The notes under the pieces: generated by a model
Told to the model about the DNA's origin: nothing
Databases searched by the model: none
What the model saw: only the letters and a program-made list of their open reading frames with translations
Translations under genes and position numbers: made by a program
Part shown: positions 50,201-58,861 of the stretch, one piece after another
Layout: every line of letters begins with the position of its first letter
Numbering within the stretch: position 1 is the stretch's first letter
From: an uncultured Oscillospiraceae bacterium
GTDB taxonomy: Bacteria > Bacillota > Clostridia > Oscillospirales > Oscillospiraceae
Length of the DNA: 62,267 nucleotides
Assembly (NCBI GenBank): GCA_947599925.1
Contig: CANQFT010000010.1
Span: 1-62,267, forward strand
Reading direction: 5' to 3'

Positions 50201-50859
50201 GCGAGCTCAAGCGCTCCATCTCGGCCCTGGGCAACATCAACCTGGACTCCATCGAGGAATACCAGCGCGTCAACGAGCGCTACACCTACTTCACCCAACA
50301 GCGTGACGACGTCACCCGCTCCAAAAAGGAACTGGAGGACATCATCGCCCAGATCACCGGGGAGATGGAGACCATCTTCGCCACCCAGTTCAAGCTCATC
50401 AGCGAGACCTTTTCCCAGACCTTCCTGGAACTCTTTGGCGGGGGCAAGGCCACCTTGGAGCTGGAGGACCCGGAGGACATCCTCAACTGCGGCATCGACA
50501 TCAAGGCCCAGCCGCCGGGCAAGGCGCTCAAGACCATCACCCTCCTCTCCGGCGGCGAGCGGGCTTTCGTGGCCATCGCCCTCTACTTCTCCATCCTCAA
50601 GGTCCGGCCCACCCCCTTCTGCGTCATGGACGAGATCGAGGCCGCCCTGGACGACACCAATGTGGCCCGGTTTGCCCGGTACATGCGGGGGATGTGCGAT
50701 AAGACCCAGTTCATCGTCATCACCCACCGCCGGGGCACCATGGAGGAGGCCGACGTACTCTACGGCGTCACCATGCAGGAAAAGGGCGTCAGCCGTGTGC
50801 TCACCATCAACCTCAACAACATGGAAAAAGAACTCCACTTGGAAAATTTCGTCCAGTAA
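47278..50859 (+). CDS. smc: Chromosome segregation protein SMC
   Basis: 1193 residues with the full SMC plan: N-terminal ATPase lobe with Walker A VGPNGSGKSN (about 30-39), a long coiled coil (about 165-500), a hinge (about 505-670: IHGPVAGLLKVPDEYAVAIE, GGSMTGGS near its end), a second coiled coil (about 670-1010), and the C-terminal lobe with signature LLSGGERA and Walker B PFCVMDEIEAALDD. SMC with ScpAB compacts and segregates DNA. TTG 47278 was chosen since GGAGG lies nine bases upstream and it gives the family start YLKALEIQGFKSF. It is the first gene of a seven-gene run. Confidence 0.97.
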   Translation: MYLKALEIQGFKSFPEKTVLTFGEDITAIVGPNGSGKSNISDAIRWVMGEQSTKALRGTKMEDVIFDGTAKRKGMGFAEVSLVLDNTSHMFDLEETEVMVTRRYYRSGESEYFINRRAARLRDINELFMDTGLGREGYSNIGQGKIDEILSVKSADRREVFEEAAGISRFRHRKEEAERKLARTEENLLRVKDKIDELELQVEPLRKQSEKARKFLILRDELRGLEISVWLEQLEKIRVNSLKVLSDFDAAVRDKETAQAELQELYQAAEGFAAAIRDKDLETDQVRFELSRQETDVSEMESAVAVIKNQIKNNIENTQRIQQELSQQEGRAGSINAQIAEGQAKIEAIVRDMAALRQTLDRHAQEAEEAGRTAGTLADELETLRRKQAMETASAAEARALLSALTAAAQEIFDREEAVGKELIAQKERLEQLSADRDGVREELDKAQEDKDSLANVISGYTLRLQSRERKARDAEETHRGLQMDQNNLQSRIRMLSEMEKLYEGYSKSVKLVMAEAERGSLQGIHGPVAGLLKVPDEYAVAIEIALGNAMQNLVVDTEDNAKKAIGYLKRRDGGRCTFLPLNAIRGRTFQDEAVVDEPGFIGLGDELITFDKQYQTVFSSLLGGIVIAKDLDRAVDMARKYGYRFKIVTLDGQVVNPGGSMTGGSVSRSAGILSRANELQRLGEQMTALEEKLRQSAKALEEANRERTAAAYELEAAQGQEREHENAILQLTERLEAAQRALSEAQQHQSGLQRELDQLQSRGAQTQTDTQQAKDRIEALEGSAAAIEAQAQSKAQGQTRLQQTLAELSRQMADGNARLAALEGEKAASETALTQLQALHRDIAGDRAQRLQMIADFEAQNEAHQQEIAEKERQLQAIRDGSREKSERIRKLAQEKLELEGKRNQADRESRDKAGQLQSMERQVSILEQKKLSAAMEEKQILDKLWDSYELSHEAAKAQRQPIEDMRAAQKRVGELKRSISALGNINLDSIEEYQRVNERYTYFTQQRDDVTRSKKELEDIIAQITGEMETIFATQFKLISETFSQTFLELFGGGKATLELEDPEDILNCGIDIKAQPPGKALKTITLLSGGERAFVAIALYFSILKVRPTPFCVMDEIEAALDDTNVARFARYMRGMCDKTQFIVITHRRGTMEEADVLYGVTMQEKGVSRVLTINLNNMEKELHLENFVQ

Positions 50860-50880
50860 ACACCGCAAAGGAGCATGACT

Positions 50881-51780
50881 GTGGGATTTTTTGAAAAGAT
50901 CAAGACGGGTCTGACCCGCACCAGGGAAACCATCGGCCACTCCCTGGACAACCTCTTCGCCGGGGAACTCACCGACGAATTTTACGACCAGTTGGAGGAG
51001 ACCCTCATCCTCGCCGACGCGGGGTTTGACACCACCATAGAGGTGGTGGACGCCCTGCGCCAGCGGGCCAAGGCGTCCAAGGTCAAGGACGCCGAGGGCG
51101 CCCGGGCGCTGCTGCGGGACATCATCGCCGAAATGCTGTGCGTGGGGGAGACGACCCTGGACCTGGCCAACGCCCCTGCCATCGTGCTCTTCATCGGCGT
51201 CAACGGCGTGGGCAAGACCACCACCATCGGCAAGCTGGCCGCCGGCCTCACCGGGGACGGCAAAAAGGTCCTGCTCTGCGCCGCGGACACCTTCCGGGCC
51301 GCCGCCGCCGACCAGCTCACCGTCTGGAGCCAGCGCTCCGGGGCGGGCATCGTCAAACAGCACGAGGGGGCCGACCCCGCCTCGGTGGTCTATGACGCCC
51401 TCGCCGCCGCGCGGGCCCGGAGCTGTGACGCCGTGCTGGTGGACACCGCCGGGCGGCTCCACAACAAGCAAAACCTGATGAACGAGCTGGGCAAGATCAG
51501 CCGCGTCATCGACCGGGAGTGCCCCGCCTCCAGCCGGGAGACCCTGCTGGTGCTGGACGCCACCACCGGGCAAAACGGTCTCATCCAGGCCAAGCAGTTT
51601 CAGCAGACCGTCGGCATCACCGGCATCGTCCTCACCAAGCTGGACGGCACCGCCAAAGGCGGCATCGTCCTTGCCATCGCCCACGAACTGCGCGTCCCTG
51701 TCAAATACGTCGGCGTGGGGGAGGGCGTGGACGACCTGATGCCCTTCGACCCCGCCGCCTTCGCCCAGGCGCTGATTTAA
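50881..51780 (+). CDS. ftsY: Signal recognition particle receptor FtsY
   Basis: 299 residues: a short N domain ([18 protein letters not shown]) and the NG GTPase with G1 [28 protein letters not shown] and [10 protein letters not shown]. FtsY docks SRP-ribosome complexes at the membrane. The acidic A domain of enterobacterial FtsY is missing, as usual in Firmicutes. GTG 50881 was preferred to ATG 50875 because AAAGGAG ends seven bases before the GTG but one base before the ATG. It follows smc by 21 bases, a classic Firmicutes linkage. Confidence 0.96.
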   Translation: MGFFEKIKTGLTRTRETIGHSLDNLFAGELTDEFYDQLEETLILADAGFDTTIEVVDALRQRAKASKVKDAEGARALLRDIIAEMLCVGETTLDLANAPAIVLFIGVNGVGKTTTIGKLAAGLTGDGKKVLLCAADTFRAAAADQLTVWSQRSGAGIVKQHEGADPASVVYDALAAARARSCDAVLVDTAGRLHNKQNLMNELGKISRVIDRECPASSRETLLVLDATTGQNGLIQAKQFQQTVGITGIVLTKLDGTAKGGIVLAIAHELRVPVKYVGVGEGVDDLMPFDPAAFAQALI

Positions 51781-51795
51781 GAGATAGGACCTGCC

Positions 51796-51894
51796 ATGGA
51801 TCGGAAAGACCCGCGGGAACGCGCCGCCGCTCGCGAAAGACCTGCCCGGAGCGGCGCCAGCGCCTTGAACGGAGAAGGGGGCCAAGAGATATGA
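51796..51894 (+). CDS. Possible 32-codon small ORF between ftsY and rdgB
   Basis: An ATG at 51796 opens a frame of 32 codons rich in Arg, Ala and Glu, whose TGA overlaps the rdgB ATG (ATGA). The ribosome site (ATAGGACC) is weak and no family is recognisable. Its end-to-start overlap with rdgB is the only reason to consider it; it may be chance in GC-rich spacer DNA. Confidence 0.2.
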   Translation: MDRKDPRERAAARERPARSGASALNGEGGQEI

Positions 51895-52490
51895 AATTTG
51901 TCTTAGCCAGCAAAAACGACCACAAACTGGCCGAAATGCGCCGCATCCTGGACGGGCTGGGGGTAGAGGTGGTCCTGGAGTCTGACGTAGGGGCGGACGT
52001 GGATGTGGAGGAGACGGGGGAGACCTTTGAGGAGAACTCCCTTTTGAAAGCCAAGGCTGTCATGGAGGCCACCGGCCTGCCCGCCATCGCCGACGACTCC
52101 GGCCTCTGCGTCAACGCCCTGGGCGGCGCCCCTGGGGTCTACTCCGCCCGCTACGGCGGGGAGGGCCTGTCCGACCAGGACCGCTACCGCCTGGTGCTGG
52201 AGGCCCTCCGGGGCCAGCTGGACCGGGGCGCCAAATTCGTCTCGGTGGTCACCGCCTGTTTTCCCGGCGGGGCAGTGCTGACCGCCCGCGGCGAGTGCCC
52301 CGGCACGATCGCCTACGCGCCCCTTGGCGAAAACGGCTTTGGCTACGACCCTGTGTTCTTCGTGCCCGCCCTCCGCAAGACCTTCGCCCAGATGACCGCG
52401 GAGGAGAAGAACGCCATCTCCCACCGGGGCAGGGCCCTGGAGAAATTCAAGACAGAACTGGAGGGATACCTGCGTGGACTTGACCAGTAA
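51891..52490 (+). CDS. rdgB: XTP/dITP diphosphatase (RdgB/HAM1)
   Basis: A 199-residue house-cleaning pyrophosphatase that removes non-canonical purine nucleotides (ITP, XTP). Motifs: FVLASKNDHKLAEM at the start, ETFEENSLLKAKA, AIADDSGLCVNALGGAPGVYSARY, GENGFGYDPVFFV and SHRGRAL. AGAAGGGGG precedes ATG 51891. Its 3' end overlaps the yhbY start by 17 bases. Confidence 0.96.
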   Translation: MKFVLASKNDHKLAEMRRILDGLGVEVVLESDVGADVDVEETGETFEENSLLKAKAVMEATGLPAIADDSGLCVNALGGAPGVYSARYGGEGLSDQDRYRLVLEALRGQLDRGAKFVSVVTACFPGGAVLTARGECPGTIAYAPLGENGFGYDPVFFVPALRKTFAQMTAEEKNAISHRGRALEKFKTELEGYLRGLDQ

Positions 52491-52794
52491 ACAGCGGGCC
52501 CAGCTGCGTGGCCTCGCCAACGGCATCGACACCATTCTCCACATCGGCAAGGACGGCATCGGCGAAAACCTGATCGCCCAGGCCAACGACGCTCTGGAGG
52601 CCAGGGAGCTCATCAAGGGCCGGGTGCTGGAAAACTCCACGCTGACCCCGCGGGAGGCCGCCGAGACCCTGGCTGTGGCGGCGCGGGCCCAGGTGGTCCA
52701 GGTCATCGGAACAAAATTCGTCCTCTATCGTCCAAGCCACAATAAGGAAAAGAAAGACAAGATCGTCCTGTGCAAGCCCGCCAAAGGTTCGTGA
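52474..52794 (+). CDS. yhbY: YhbY-family CRM-domain RNA-binding protein
   Basis: 106 residues of a single CRM/YhbY domain: LTSKQRAQLRGLANGIDTILHIGKDGI, then the ALEARELIKGRVLEN and QVIGTKFVLYR strands. Family members bind pre-ribosomal RNA and help 50S/30S assembly. GTG 52474 with GGAGGG eight bases upstream lies inside the end of rdgB. Gene order rdgB-yhbY-nadD-yqeK-rsfS is common in Clostridia. Confidence 0.93.
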   Translation: MDLTSKQRAQLRGLANGIDTILHIGKDGIGENLIAQANDALEARELIKGRVLENSTLTPREAAETLAVAARAQVVQVIGTKFVLYRPSHNKEKKDKIVLCKPAKGS

Positions 52795-52816
52795 GCGCCG
52801 CAAGGGGGGGAACGGT

Positions 52817-53992
52817 ATGAACATCGGCATTTACGGCGGCACCTTCGACCCGCCTCACCTCGGCCATATGGGCGCGGCGCGGGCGGCCATGGCCCTGTTG
52901 GAACTGGACAAGCTCATCTTTGTCCCCGCCAAACAGCCGCCCCACAAGGCCCTGGGGGACGACAGCGCCGCGCCGGAACAGCGCCTGGCCATGACCCGTC
53001 TCATGGCCGACTGCCTCTTGGCGCCGGAGCGGGTCTCGGTGGACGAGCTGGAGCTGGACCGGGAGGGAAAGAGCTACACCTCGGATACTCTCCGCCAATT
53101 CCGCAAACGCTACCCGCAAGACCAGCTGTGGCTCCTGATGGGCACGGATATGTTCCTCACCCTCCAGACCTGGCACGAGAGCCAGACCATCTGTTCCCTG
53201 GCTGGCGTGGCCGCTTTCGCCCGGACCGAGGCGGACAGCCCCGCGGCTTTCCTCCGCCAAAAAAAACTGCTGGAGGACCGCTTTGGCGCCCAGGTGCGCG
53301 TCCTGGAGCTGCCCCAGGTCTACGACGTCTCCTCCACAGAGATACGCCGGCAGGGAGACGGCGCCCACCTCCTCCCCTCGGTGTGGGGCTATATCCTGCG
53401 AAACGGGCTCTACGGCGTACACCGTGACCTGACCCACCTCAGCGATGACGACCTTCGCGCCTGCGCCCTCTCCATGGTATACGCCAAGCGCCACGCCCAC
53501 ATCCTTGGCGTGGAGGCCGAGGCGGTGAAGCTGGCCAAGCGCTGGGGCTGTGACGAGACCCTGGCCCGCCGCGCCGCCATCCTCCACGACTGCACCAAAT
53601 ACTGGTCCACCCAGCGTCACCTGGCCTGTTGCGAGGCGTACAAACTGCCCCTGGACCCGCTGGAACTCACCTCGGAAAAACTGCTCCACGCCAAGACCGG
53701 CGCGCTGGTGGCCCGGCACATTTTTGGCCAGAGCGACCAGGTGTTTGACGCCATCTTCTGCCACACCACCGGCAAGCGGGACATGACCCTGCTGGACAAG
53801 ATCATCTACATCGCCGACTACATGGAACCCAACCGCGACTTCCCCGGCGTGGAGCGGCTGCGGGAGCTGGCCTACGTGGACCTGGACGCGGCGGTGGCCC
53901 TGGGCTGTGAGATGTCCATTGAAGAGATGAATGAAAAGGGGAGAGAGATCCACCCAAACACCCTCATGGCGCTGGCCTCACTGCAACACTGA
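52817..53992 (+). CDS. nadD: NadD-YqeK fusion: nicotinate-nucleotide adenylyltransferase plus HD phosphohydrolase
   Basis: 391 residues. The N-terminal domain (about 1-195) is NadD, with IYGGTFDPPHLGHM, a WLLMGTDMFLTLQTW segment and YDVSSTEIRRQ; it adenylates nicotinate mononucleotide in NAD synthesis. The C-terminal domain (about 205-391) is a YqeK-type HD phosphohydrolase, with KRHAHILGVE, AAILHDCTKYW and IIYIADYMEPNRDF; YqeK enzymes hydrolyse Ap4A-type dinucleotides. The two are separate adjacent genes in Bacillus; here they are one frame. GGGGGGAACG precedes the ATG. Confidence 0.93.
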   Translation: MNIGIYGGTFDPPHLGHMGAARAAMALLELDKLIFVPAKQPPHKALGDDSAAPEQRLAMTRLMADCLLAPERVSVDELELDREGKSYTSDTLRQFRKRYPQDQLWLLMGTDMFLTLQTWHESQTICSLAGVAAFARTEADSPAAFLRQKKLLEDRFGAQVRVLELPQVYDVSSTEIRRQGDGAHLLPSVWGYILRNGLYGVHRDLTHLSDDDLRACALSMVYAKRHAHILGVEAEAVKLAKRWGCDETLARRAAILHDCTKYWSTQRHLACCEAYKLPLDPLELTSEKLLHAKTGALVARHIFGQSDQVFDAIFCHTTGKRDMTLLDKIIYIADYMEPNRDFPGVERLRELAYVDLDAAVALGCEMSIEEMNEKGREIHPNTLMALASLQH

Positions 53993-54005
53993 AAGGAATG
54001 GGAAC

Positions 54006-55529
54006 ATGAAGAAAGAAAGACGGGGCGGAGCCCATCTGGAAAAGAACCTCTCCTCCCAAACTGCCTCTCCCGCCGAGTCCGGGACCGCCCGATCCGCCGC
54101 CGAACAACCGGCCGCCCCTACGCCCGGCCTGAGCCGCAACCGGAAGATCATCCTCATCGCCGCTGTGGTGCTGGCGGCCCTGGTGATCATCTTCGCCCTT
54201 GGCATGAAGGTGTGGGACGATCTCCACGGGGAGGGGGGCCTTTTGAACGGCCTGCCCTCCGTTCCGGCCTACCAGGACGCCGGCGACCCCACGCTGGACG
54301 GCCCCATCCGCTCCGAGGCCGACTCCAAGCGCAAGCAGGAGTTCTATACCTTCCTCGTGGTGGGGCGGGACACCGGCGGCGGCGGGAACACCGACACCAT
54401 CATGTTCTGCTCCTATGACATCCCCAACCAAAAGCTCACCGTTATGAGCATCCCCAGAGACACCATCGTGGACGCCCGCCATCCTGACAAAAACAAGCGC
54501 ATCAACGGCGTTTGGAACCTGGGCCTCTACTACGCGAAAAGCGACAGCAAAAAAGAGGGCGTGGACTATCTGAAAGAGGCCGTGGGCGACATGACCGGCA
54601 TCACCCCGGACTTCCACGTCATCGTCAACTGGGAGGCATTTGGCCGTCTGGTGGACGCCATCGGCGGCGTGGACTTTGAAGTCCCCTTCGACATGAAGTA
54701 TTCCGACCCCACCCAGGACCTCTATATCGACCAGCCCGCCGGCTACCGCCACTTGACCGGCGAGGACGCCATGGAGGTGGTCCGCTGGCGGCACAACAAC
54801 TCCTTCTCCGTCCAGTATGCCGACGCCGACCTGGGCCGCATCCGCACCCAGCAGGCGTTGATGAAAGCCATCATCGAAAAGTGCCTCCAGATCGAAAACA
54901 TCACCAAGATCACCGAGTTCGCCGAGATCTTCACCGAGGAAGTGGAGACCGACCTGACCGTGGGCAATCTGCTGGCCTTCGCCCAGCGCGCCATCTTCGG
55001 CGGCCTGACCATGGACAACGTGGTCTTCACCACCCTCCCCAACCGCGCGGCCAACGGTGGCACGGTCCAGGCCGAGCCGGAGGAACTGCTGGGCATCCTC
55101 AACGAGAGCTTCAACCCCTACCTGAAGGACCTGGATATGAGCGAACTGCGGATCTTGCAGTGGGGCTCCAAGGGCTACTACGTCTACCAGGGCACCGGTA
55201 CCGGCGCCGCCCCCACCTATTCCTCCGACGTCAAGCCCGCCCAGGCCACGGTGAGCGCGCCCTCCGCCTCCCCCAGCGCCGCGCCCTCGGCGGAGCCGGA
55301 GCCCTCCGAGACCCCGGAGGAGAGCCCCGCCCCTACCAGCCCGGAGCCCTCCGGCGGCCGCCCCTCCTCCGACCCGGAGGAGAGCCCCGCCCAGAGCCCG
55401 GAGCCCTCTGCCGACGACCAGCCTTCCCCGCCGCCCTCGGCGGAACCCAGCCCGGACCCGGCCCCGGCGGACACCCCGCAACCAGCCCCCAGCCGGGACC
55501 CGGCGGACCTGGGCATCCCCATGGACTGA
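54006..55529 (+). CDS. LytR-CpsA-Psr (LCP) family cell-wall glycopolymer ligase
   Basis: 507 residues: a cytoplasmic segment (1-45), a membrane helix (about 47-68) and an extracellular LCP domain (about 115-330) with FLVVGRDTGGGGNTDTIMF, MSIPRDTIV, RINGVWNLGLYY, AIGGVDFEVPFDM, HLTGEDAMEVVRWRH and DLGRIRTQQ carrying the conserved Asp and Arg residues. LCP proteins attach teichoic acids or capsule to peptidoglycan. After the domain comes a ~95-residue Pro/Ser/Glu-rich low-complexity tail (about 410-507). AAAGGAA precedes ATG 54006. It sits between nadD/yqeK and rsfS, a frequent Clostridia order. Confidence 0.93.
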   Translation: MKKERRGGAHLEKNLSSQTASPAESGTARSAAEQPAAPTPGLSRNRKIILIAAVVLAALVIIFALGMKVWDDLHGEGGLLNGLPSVPAYQDAGDPTLDGPIRSEADSKRKQEFYTFLVVGRDTGGGGNTDTIMFCSYDIPNQKLTVMSIPRDTIVDARHPDKNKRINGVWNLGLYYAKSDSKKEGVDYLKEAVGDMTGITPDFHVIVNWEAFGRLVDAIGGVDFEVPFDMKYSDPTQDLYIDQPAGYRHLTGEDAMEVVRWRHNNSFSVQYADADLGRIRTQQALMKAIIEKCLQIENITKITEFAEIFTEEVETDLTVGNLLAFAQRAIFGGLTMDNVVFTTLPNRAANGGTVQAEPEELLGILNESFNPYLKDLDMSELRILQWGSKGYYVYQGTGTGAAPTYSSDVKPAQATVSAPSASPSAAPSAEPEPSETPEESPAPTSPEPSGGRPSSDPEESPAQSPEPSADDQPSPPPSAEPSPDPAPADTPQPAPSRDPADLGIPMD

Positions 55530-55574
55530 CCCGCCAAACCACTTGCCACACAAACCAGATAAGGAGGATGTCTT

Positions 55575-55934
55575 ATGACCCCAAAGGAACTGGCCCTGGC
55601 CGCCGCCAAGGCGTTGGACAGCAAGAAAGCCGGCGACCTCACCGTGTTGGAGACCACCGACGTGACAACCCTTGCCGACTACTTCGTCATCTGCACCGCC
55701 ACCTCCTCCACCCAGGTCAAGGCCCTCAGCGACTTGTGCGAGGAGACCATGAAAGCCTTGGGGGAGGAGCCCCACCACATCGAGGGGCACCGCGGCGGGA
55801 TATGGGTCCTGCTGGACTACGTCAGTGTCGTCATCCACATCTTCATGCCCGAGGCCAGGGAGTTCTACGACCTGGAGCGCCTCTGGGCCGACGCCACGGA
55901 GCTGGACCTCTCCCAAGTCCTCGCCCCGCAATAA
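55575..55934 (+). CDS. rsfS: Ribosomal silencing factor RsfS
   Basis: A 119-residue RsfS/YbeB protein that binds L14 on the 50S subunit and blocks subunit joining in starvation. TTLADYFVICTATSSTQVKALSD, GHRGGIWVLLDYVSVVIHIF and REFYDLERLWADA are diagnostic. AAGGAGG precedes the ATG. It is the last gene of the smc run; no clear terminator is visible before the leuS promoter. Confidence 0.96.
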   Translation: MTPKELALAAAKALDSKKAGDLTVLETTDVTTLADYFVICTATSSTQVKALSDLCEETMKALGEEPHHIEGHRGGIWVLLDYVSVVIHIFMPEAREFYDLERLWADATELDLSQVLAPQ

Positions 55935-55946
55935 AACGAAAATCCC

Positions 55947-55975
55947 TTGCAATCCTCCGCCCGTTCCGTTATAAT
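55947..55975 (+). promoter_or_regulatory. Promoter of leuS
   Basis: TTGCAA (55947-55952), 17-nt spacer and TATAAT (55970-55975). The leader is only about 55 bases, so no T-box can be present. Confidence 0.88.
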
Positions 55976-56037
55976 AAACAGGATTTCTCAGCGGGAAGGA
56001 CGATTTTCCCCAAACCCAAGCGAGGAAGTGTGACCAG

Positions 56038-58458
56038 ATGAAGTACGATCCCAGCGCCATCGAAGGAAAGTGGCAAAAGAAATGGCAGGACGAAAAGGTC
56101 TTTGCCGCCGTCAACGGGGACGACCGCCGGAAGTTTTATGCCCTTGTGGAGTTCCCCTATCCCTCCGGCCAGGGCCTCCACGTGGGCCACGCCCGGCCCT
56201 ACACCGCCATGGACGTTGTAGCCCGCAAAAAGCGCATGGAGGGCTTGAACGTCCTCTTCCCCATGGGCTATGACGCCTTTGGCCTGCCCACGGAGAACTA
56301 CGCCATCAAAAACCACATCCATCCCGCCAAAGTGACCCACGACAACATCGCCAACTTCACCCGCCAGCTCCAGATGCTGGGCTACTCCTTCGACTGGGAC
56401 CGGGTCATCAACACCACCGACCCCGCCTACTACAAGTGGACCCAGTGGATCTTCCTCCAGCTCTACAAAAAGGGCCTGGCCTACAAGGCCACCATGCCCG
56501 TGAACTGGTGTACCTCCTGCAAGTGCGTGCTGGCCAACGAAGAGGTGGTGGACGGCGTCTGTGAGCGCTGCGGCGCCCCGGTCATCCGAAAGGAAAAGTC
56601 CCAGTGGATGCTCAGGATCACCCAGTACGCCCAGCGCCTCATCGACGACCTGGACGAGCTGGACTACATCGACCGGGTCAAGACCCAGCAGAAGAACTGG
56701 ATCGGCCGCAGCGAGGGAGCGGAGATCGACTTCACCGCCACCAACGGTGACGTCCTGACGGTATACACCACCCGTTGCGACACCCTCTTTGGCGTGACCT
56801 ACATGGTCATGTCCCCGGAGCACACCTACCTCAAAAAGTGGAAGGACCAGATCCAAAACTGGTCCGAGGTGGAGGCGTACCAGGCCGAGGCGGCCCGCAA
56901 GTCCGACTTCGAGCGCAGTGAGCTGAACAAGGACAAGACCGGCGTCCGGCTCCAGGGCATCGAGGCCGTCAACCCCGCCACAGGCAAGCAGGTCCCCATC
57001 TTCGTCTCCGACTACGTCCTCATGGGCTACGGCACGGGCATCGTCATGGGCGTGCCCGGCCACGACCAGCGCGACTGGGACTTCGCCACGAAGTTTGGCC
57101 TGCCCATCGTCGAGGTGGTCAAGGGCGGGGATGTGACCCGGGAGGCGTTCGTCCTCAAGGACGACACCGGCGTCATGGTCAACTCCGGCTTCCTCAACGG
57201 CATGACCGTCAAAGAGGCCATTCCCGCCATGAAAAAGCACGTGGAGGAGGCCGGATACGGCCATCCCAAGGTGAACTTCAAACTCCGGGACTGGGTCTTC
57301 TCCCGCCAGCGCTACTGGGGCGAGCCCATCCCCATGGTCTACTGTGAAAAATGCGGCTGGCAGCCCATCTCCGAGGACCAGCTGCCCCTGCTGCTGCCGG
57401 AGGTGGAGAGCTACGAGCCCACCGACGACGGCGAGAGCCCCATCAGCAAGATGACCGACTGGGTCAACACCACCTGCCCCTGCTGCGGCGGCCCCGCCAA
57501 GCGGGAGACGGACACCATGCCCCAGTGGGCGGGGTCCAGCTGGTACTTCCTCCGGTATATGGACCCCCAGAACCCGGACGCCATCGCCTCCAAAGAGGCC
57601 CTGGACTACTGGTCTCCGGTGGACTGGTACAACGGCGGCATGGAGCACACCACCCTGCACCTGCTCTACTCCCGCTTCTGGCACAAGTTCCTCTACGACA
57701 TCGGCGTGGTCCCCACCAAAGAGCCCTACGCCAAGCGCACCTCCCACGGCATGATCTTGGGCGAGGGCGGGGAGAAAATGTCCAAATCCCGCGGCAACGT
57801 CATCAACCCCAACGACGTGATCGCCCAGTACGGCGCGGACACCATGCGGACCTATATCATGTTCATCGGCGACTTTGAAAAGGCCGCCGCCTGGAGCGAC
57901 AACGCCGTCAAGGGCTGCCGCCGCTTCCTGGACCGGGTGTGGAACCTCTCCGCCCAGCTCACCGACAGCCCCGCCTACACCCCCGCCAACGAAAGCGCCA
58001 TCCACAAGACCATCAAAAAGGTCTCCGAGGACATCGAGGCCCTGAAATTCAACACCGCCATCGCCGCGCTGATGGCCCTGGTCAACGACCTCTACCAAAA
58101 CGGCTGTTCCAAGGGGGACTACAAGACCCTTCTGCTCCTCCTCTCGCCCTTCGCTCCCCACATGGTCGAAGAACTCTGGGAGACCCTGGGCTTCAACGCC
58201 TCCGGCATGGCCTGCCAACAGTCCTGGCCCGCCTACGACCCCGCCAAGCTGGTGGACAGCGTCGTCACCGTGGCCGTCCAGGTGGGCGGCAAGATGAAAG
58301 CCACCGTCCAGGTCCCCACCGACAGCCCCGAAGACGCGGTGGTGGCCGCGGCCATGGCCGACCCCAAGGTGGCCAAGGCCGCCGAGGGCATGGACCTGGT
58401 CAAGACCATTTTGGTCAAAAACAAGCTGGTGAACCTGATTTTCAAGCCCAAGGGGTGA
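56038..58458 (+). CDS. leuS: Leucine-tRNA ligase
   Basis: An 806-residue class I synthetase. HVGH (48-51) is the HIGH motif, KMSKS (580-584) the second ATP motif, and the CP1 editing domain (about 220-410) contains [21 protein letters not shown] and [16 protein letters not shown] with the aspartate used in editing. [13 protein letters not shown] and CERCGAPVI form a zinc-binding pair. It charges tRNA-Leu. It has its own promoter and a short leader. GAGGAAG precedes the ATG. Confidence 0.97.
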   Translation: MKYDPSAIEGKWQKKWQDEKVFAAVNGDDRRKFYALVEFPYPSGQGLHVGHARPYTAMDVVARKKRMEGLNVLFPMGYDAFGLPTENYAIKNHIHPAKVTHDNIANFTRQLQMLGYSFDWDRVINTTDPAYYKWTQWIFLQLYKKGLAYKATMPVNWCTSCKCVLANEEVVDGVCERCGAPVIRKEKSQWMLRITQYAQRLIDDLDELDYIDRVKTQQKNWIGRSEGAEIDFTATNGDVLTVYTTRCDTLFGVTYMVMSPEHTYLKKWKDQIQNWSEVEAYQAEAARKSDFERSELNKDKTGVRLQGIEAVNPATGKQVPIFVSDYVLMGYGTGIVMGVPGHDQRDWDFATKFGLPIVEVVKGGDVTREAFVLKDDTGVMVNSGFLNGMTVKEAIPAMKKHVEEAGYGHPKVNFKLRDWVFSRQRYWGEPIPMVYCEKCGWQPISEDQLPLLLPEVESYEPTDDGESPISKMTDWVNTTCPCCGGPAKRETDTMPQWAGSSWYFLRYMDPQNPDAIASKEALDYWSPVDWYNGGMEHTTLHLLYSRFWHKFLYDIGVVPTKEPYAKRTSHGMILGEGGEKMSKSRGNVINPNDVIAQYGADTMRTYIMFIGDFEKAAAWSDNAVKGCRRFLDRVWNLSAQLTDSPAYTPANESAIHKTIKKVSEDIEALKFNTAIAALMALVNDLYQNGCSKGDYKTLLLLLSPFAPHMVEELWETLGFNASGMACQQSWPAYDPAKLVDSVVTVAVQVGGKMKATVQVPTDSPEDAVVAAAMADPKVAKAAEGMDLVKTILVKNKLVNLIFKPKG

Positions 58459-58476
58459 CCGGCTGAAAACTTGTCC

Positions 58477-58505
58477 TTGACAAAGCGCTGGATCGCGCAT
58501 ATAAT
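58477..58505 (+). promoter_or_regulatory. Promoter of rpsU
   Basis: Consensus TTGACA (58477-58482), 17-nt spacer and TATAAT (58500-58505). Confidence 0.92.
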
Positions 58506-58580
58506 ACAAATGTTAAAGCCATCGTTTATGGCCCTTTTGCGGCCTGATCCACTGGCCGTATCGGAGGGAGGGGAAAACAA

Positions 58581-58763
58581 ATGTCGGAAGTCCGCGTCAA
58601 GGAGGGCGAGTCCCTGGAAAACGCCCTGAAGCGGTTTAAGCGCAGTTGCGCCAAGTCTGGCGTGCTGGCTGAGGTTCGTAAGCGTGAGCATTACGAGAGC
58701 CCCAGCGTCAAGCGCCGCAAGAAGAGCGAAGCCGCCCGCAAGAATCGGAAAAAGTTCTACTAA
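58581..58763 (+). CDS. rpsU: Small ribosomal subunit protein bS21
   Basis: 60 residues: [37 protein letters not shown] and a basic tail of the [19 protein letters not shown] type. A normal bS21. A strong GGAGGGAGGGG stands before the ATG. It is monocistronic, with a perfect promoter and a terminator. Confidence 0.97.
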   Translation: MSEVRVKEGESLENALKRFKRSCAKSGVLAEVRKREHYESPSVKRRKKSEAARKNRKKFY

Positions 58764-58770
58764 AACAAAA

Positions 58771-58805
58771 AAATCCCGGCCTGCGTCCCAGGCCGGGATT
58801 TTTTC
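58771..58805. terminator. Terminator after rpsU
   Basis: A perfect 13-bp stem, AAATCCCGGCCTG (58771-58783) with its complement (58789-58801), followed by T residues; an A run precedes it. Confidence 0.92.
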
Positions 58806-58861
58806 CGCCCTCAAAGCCGTGAGAGTTCGCCCGCGGCGCCATGCCCGGCGCTGGCCGGGCC

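Noticed and set aside
47242-51885. 1547-codon minus-strand open frame opposite smc and ftsY
   Set aside because: The reverse of two certain genes; leucine/valine/glycine-rich sequence from antisense of coiled-coil codons. No promoter, no known domain.
55976-56037. T-box leader for leuS
   Set aside because: The leader is only about 55 bases, has no AGGGTGG(A/N)ACCGCG segment and no terminator.
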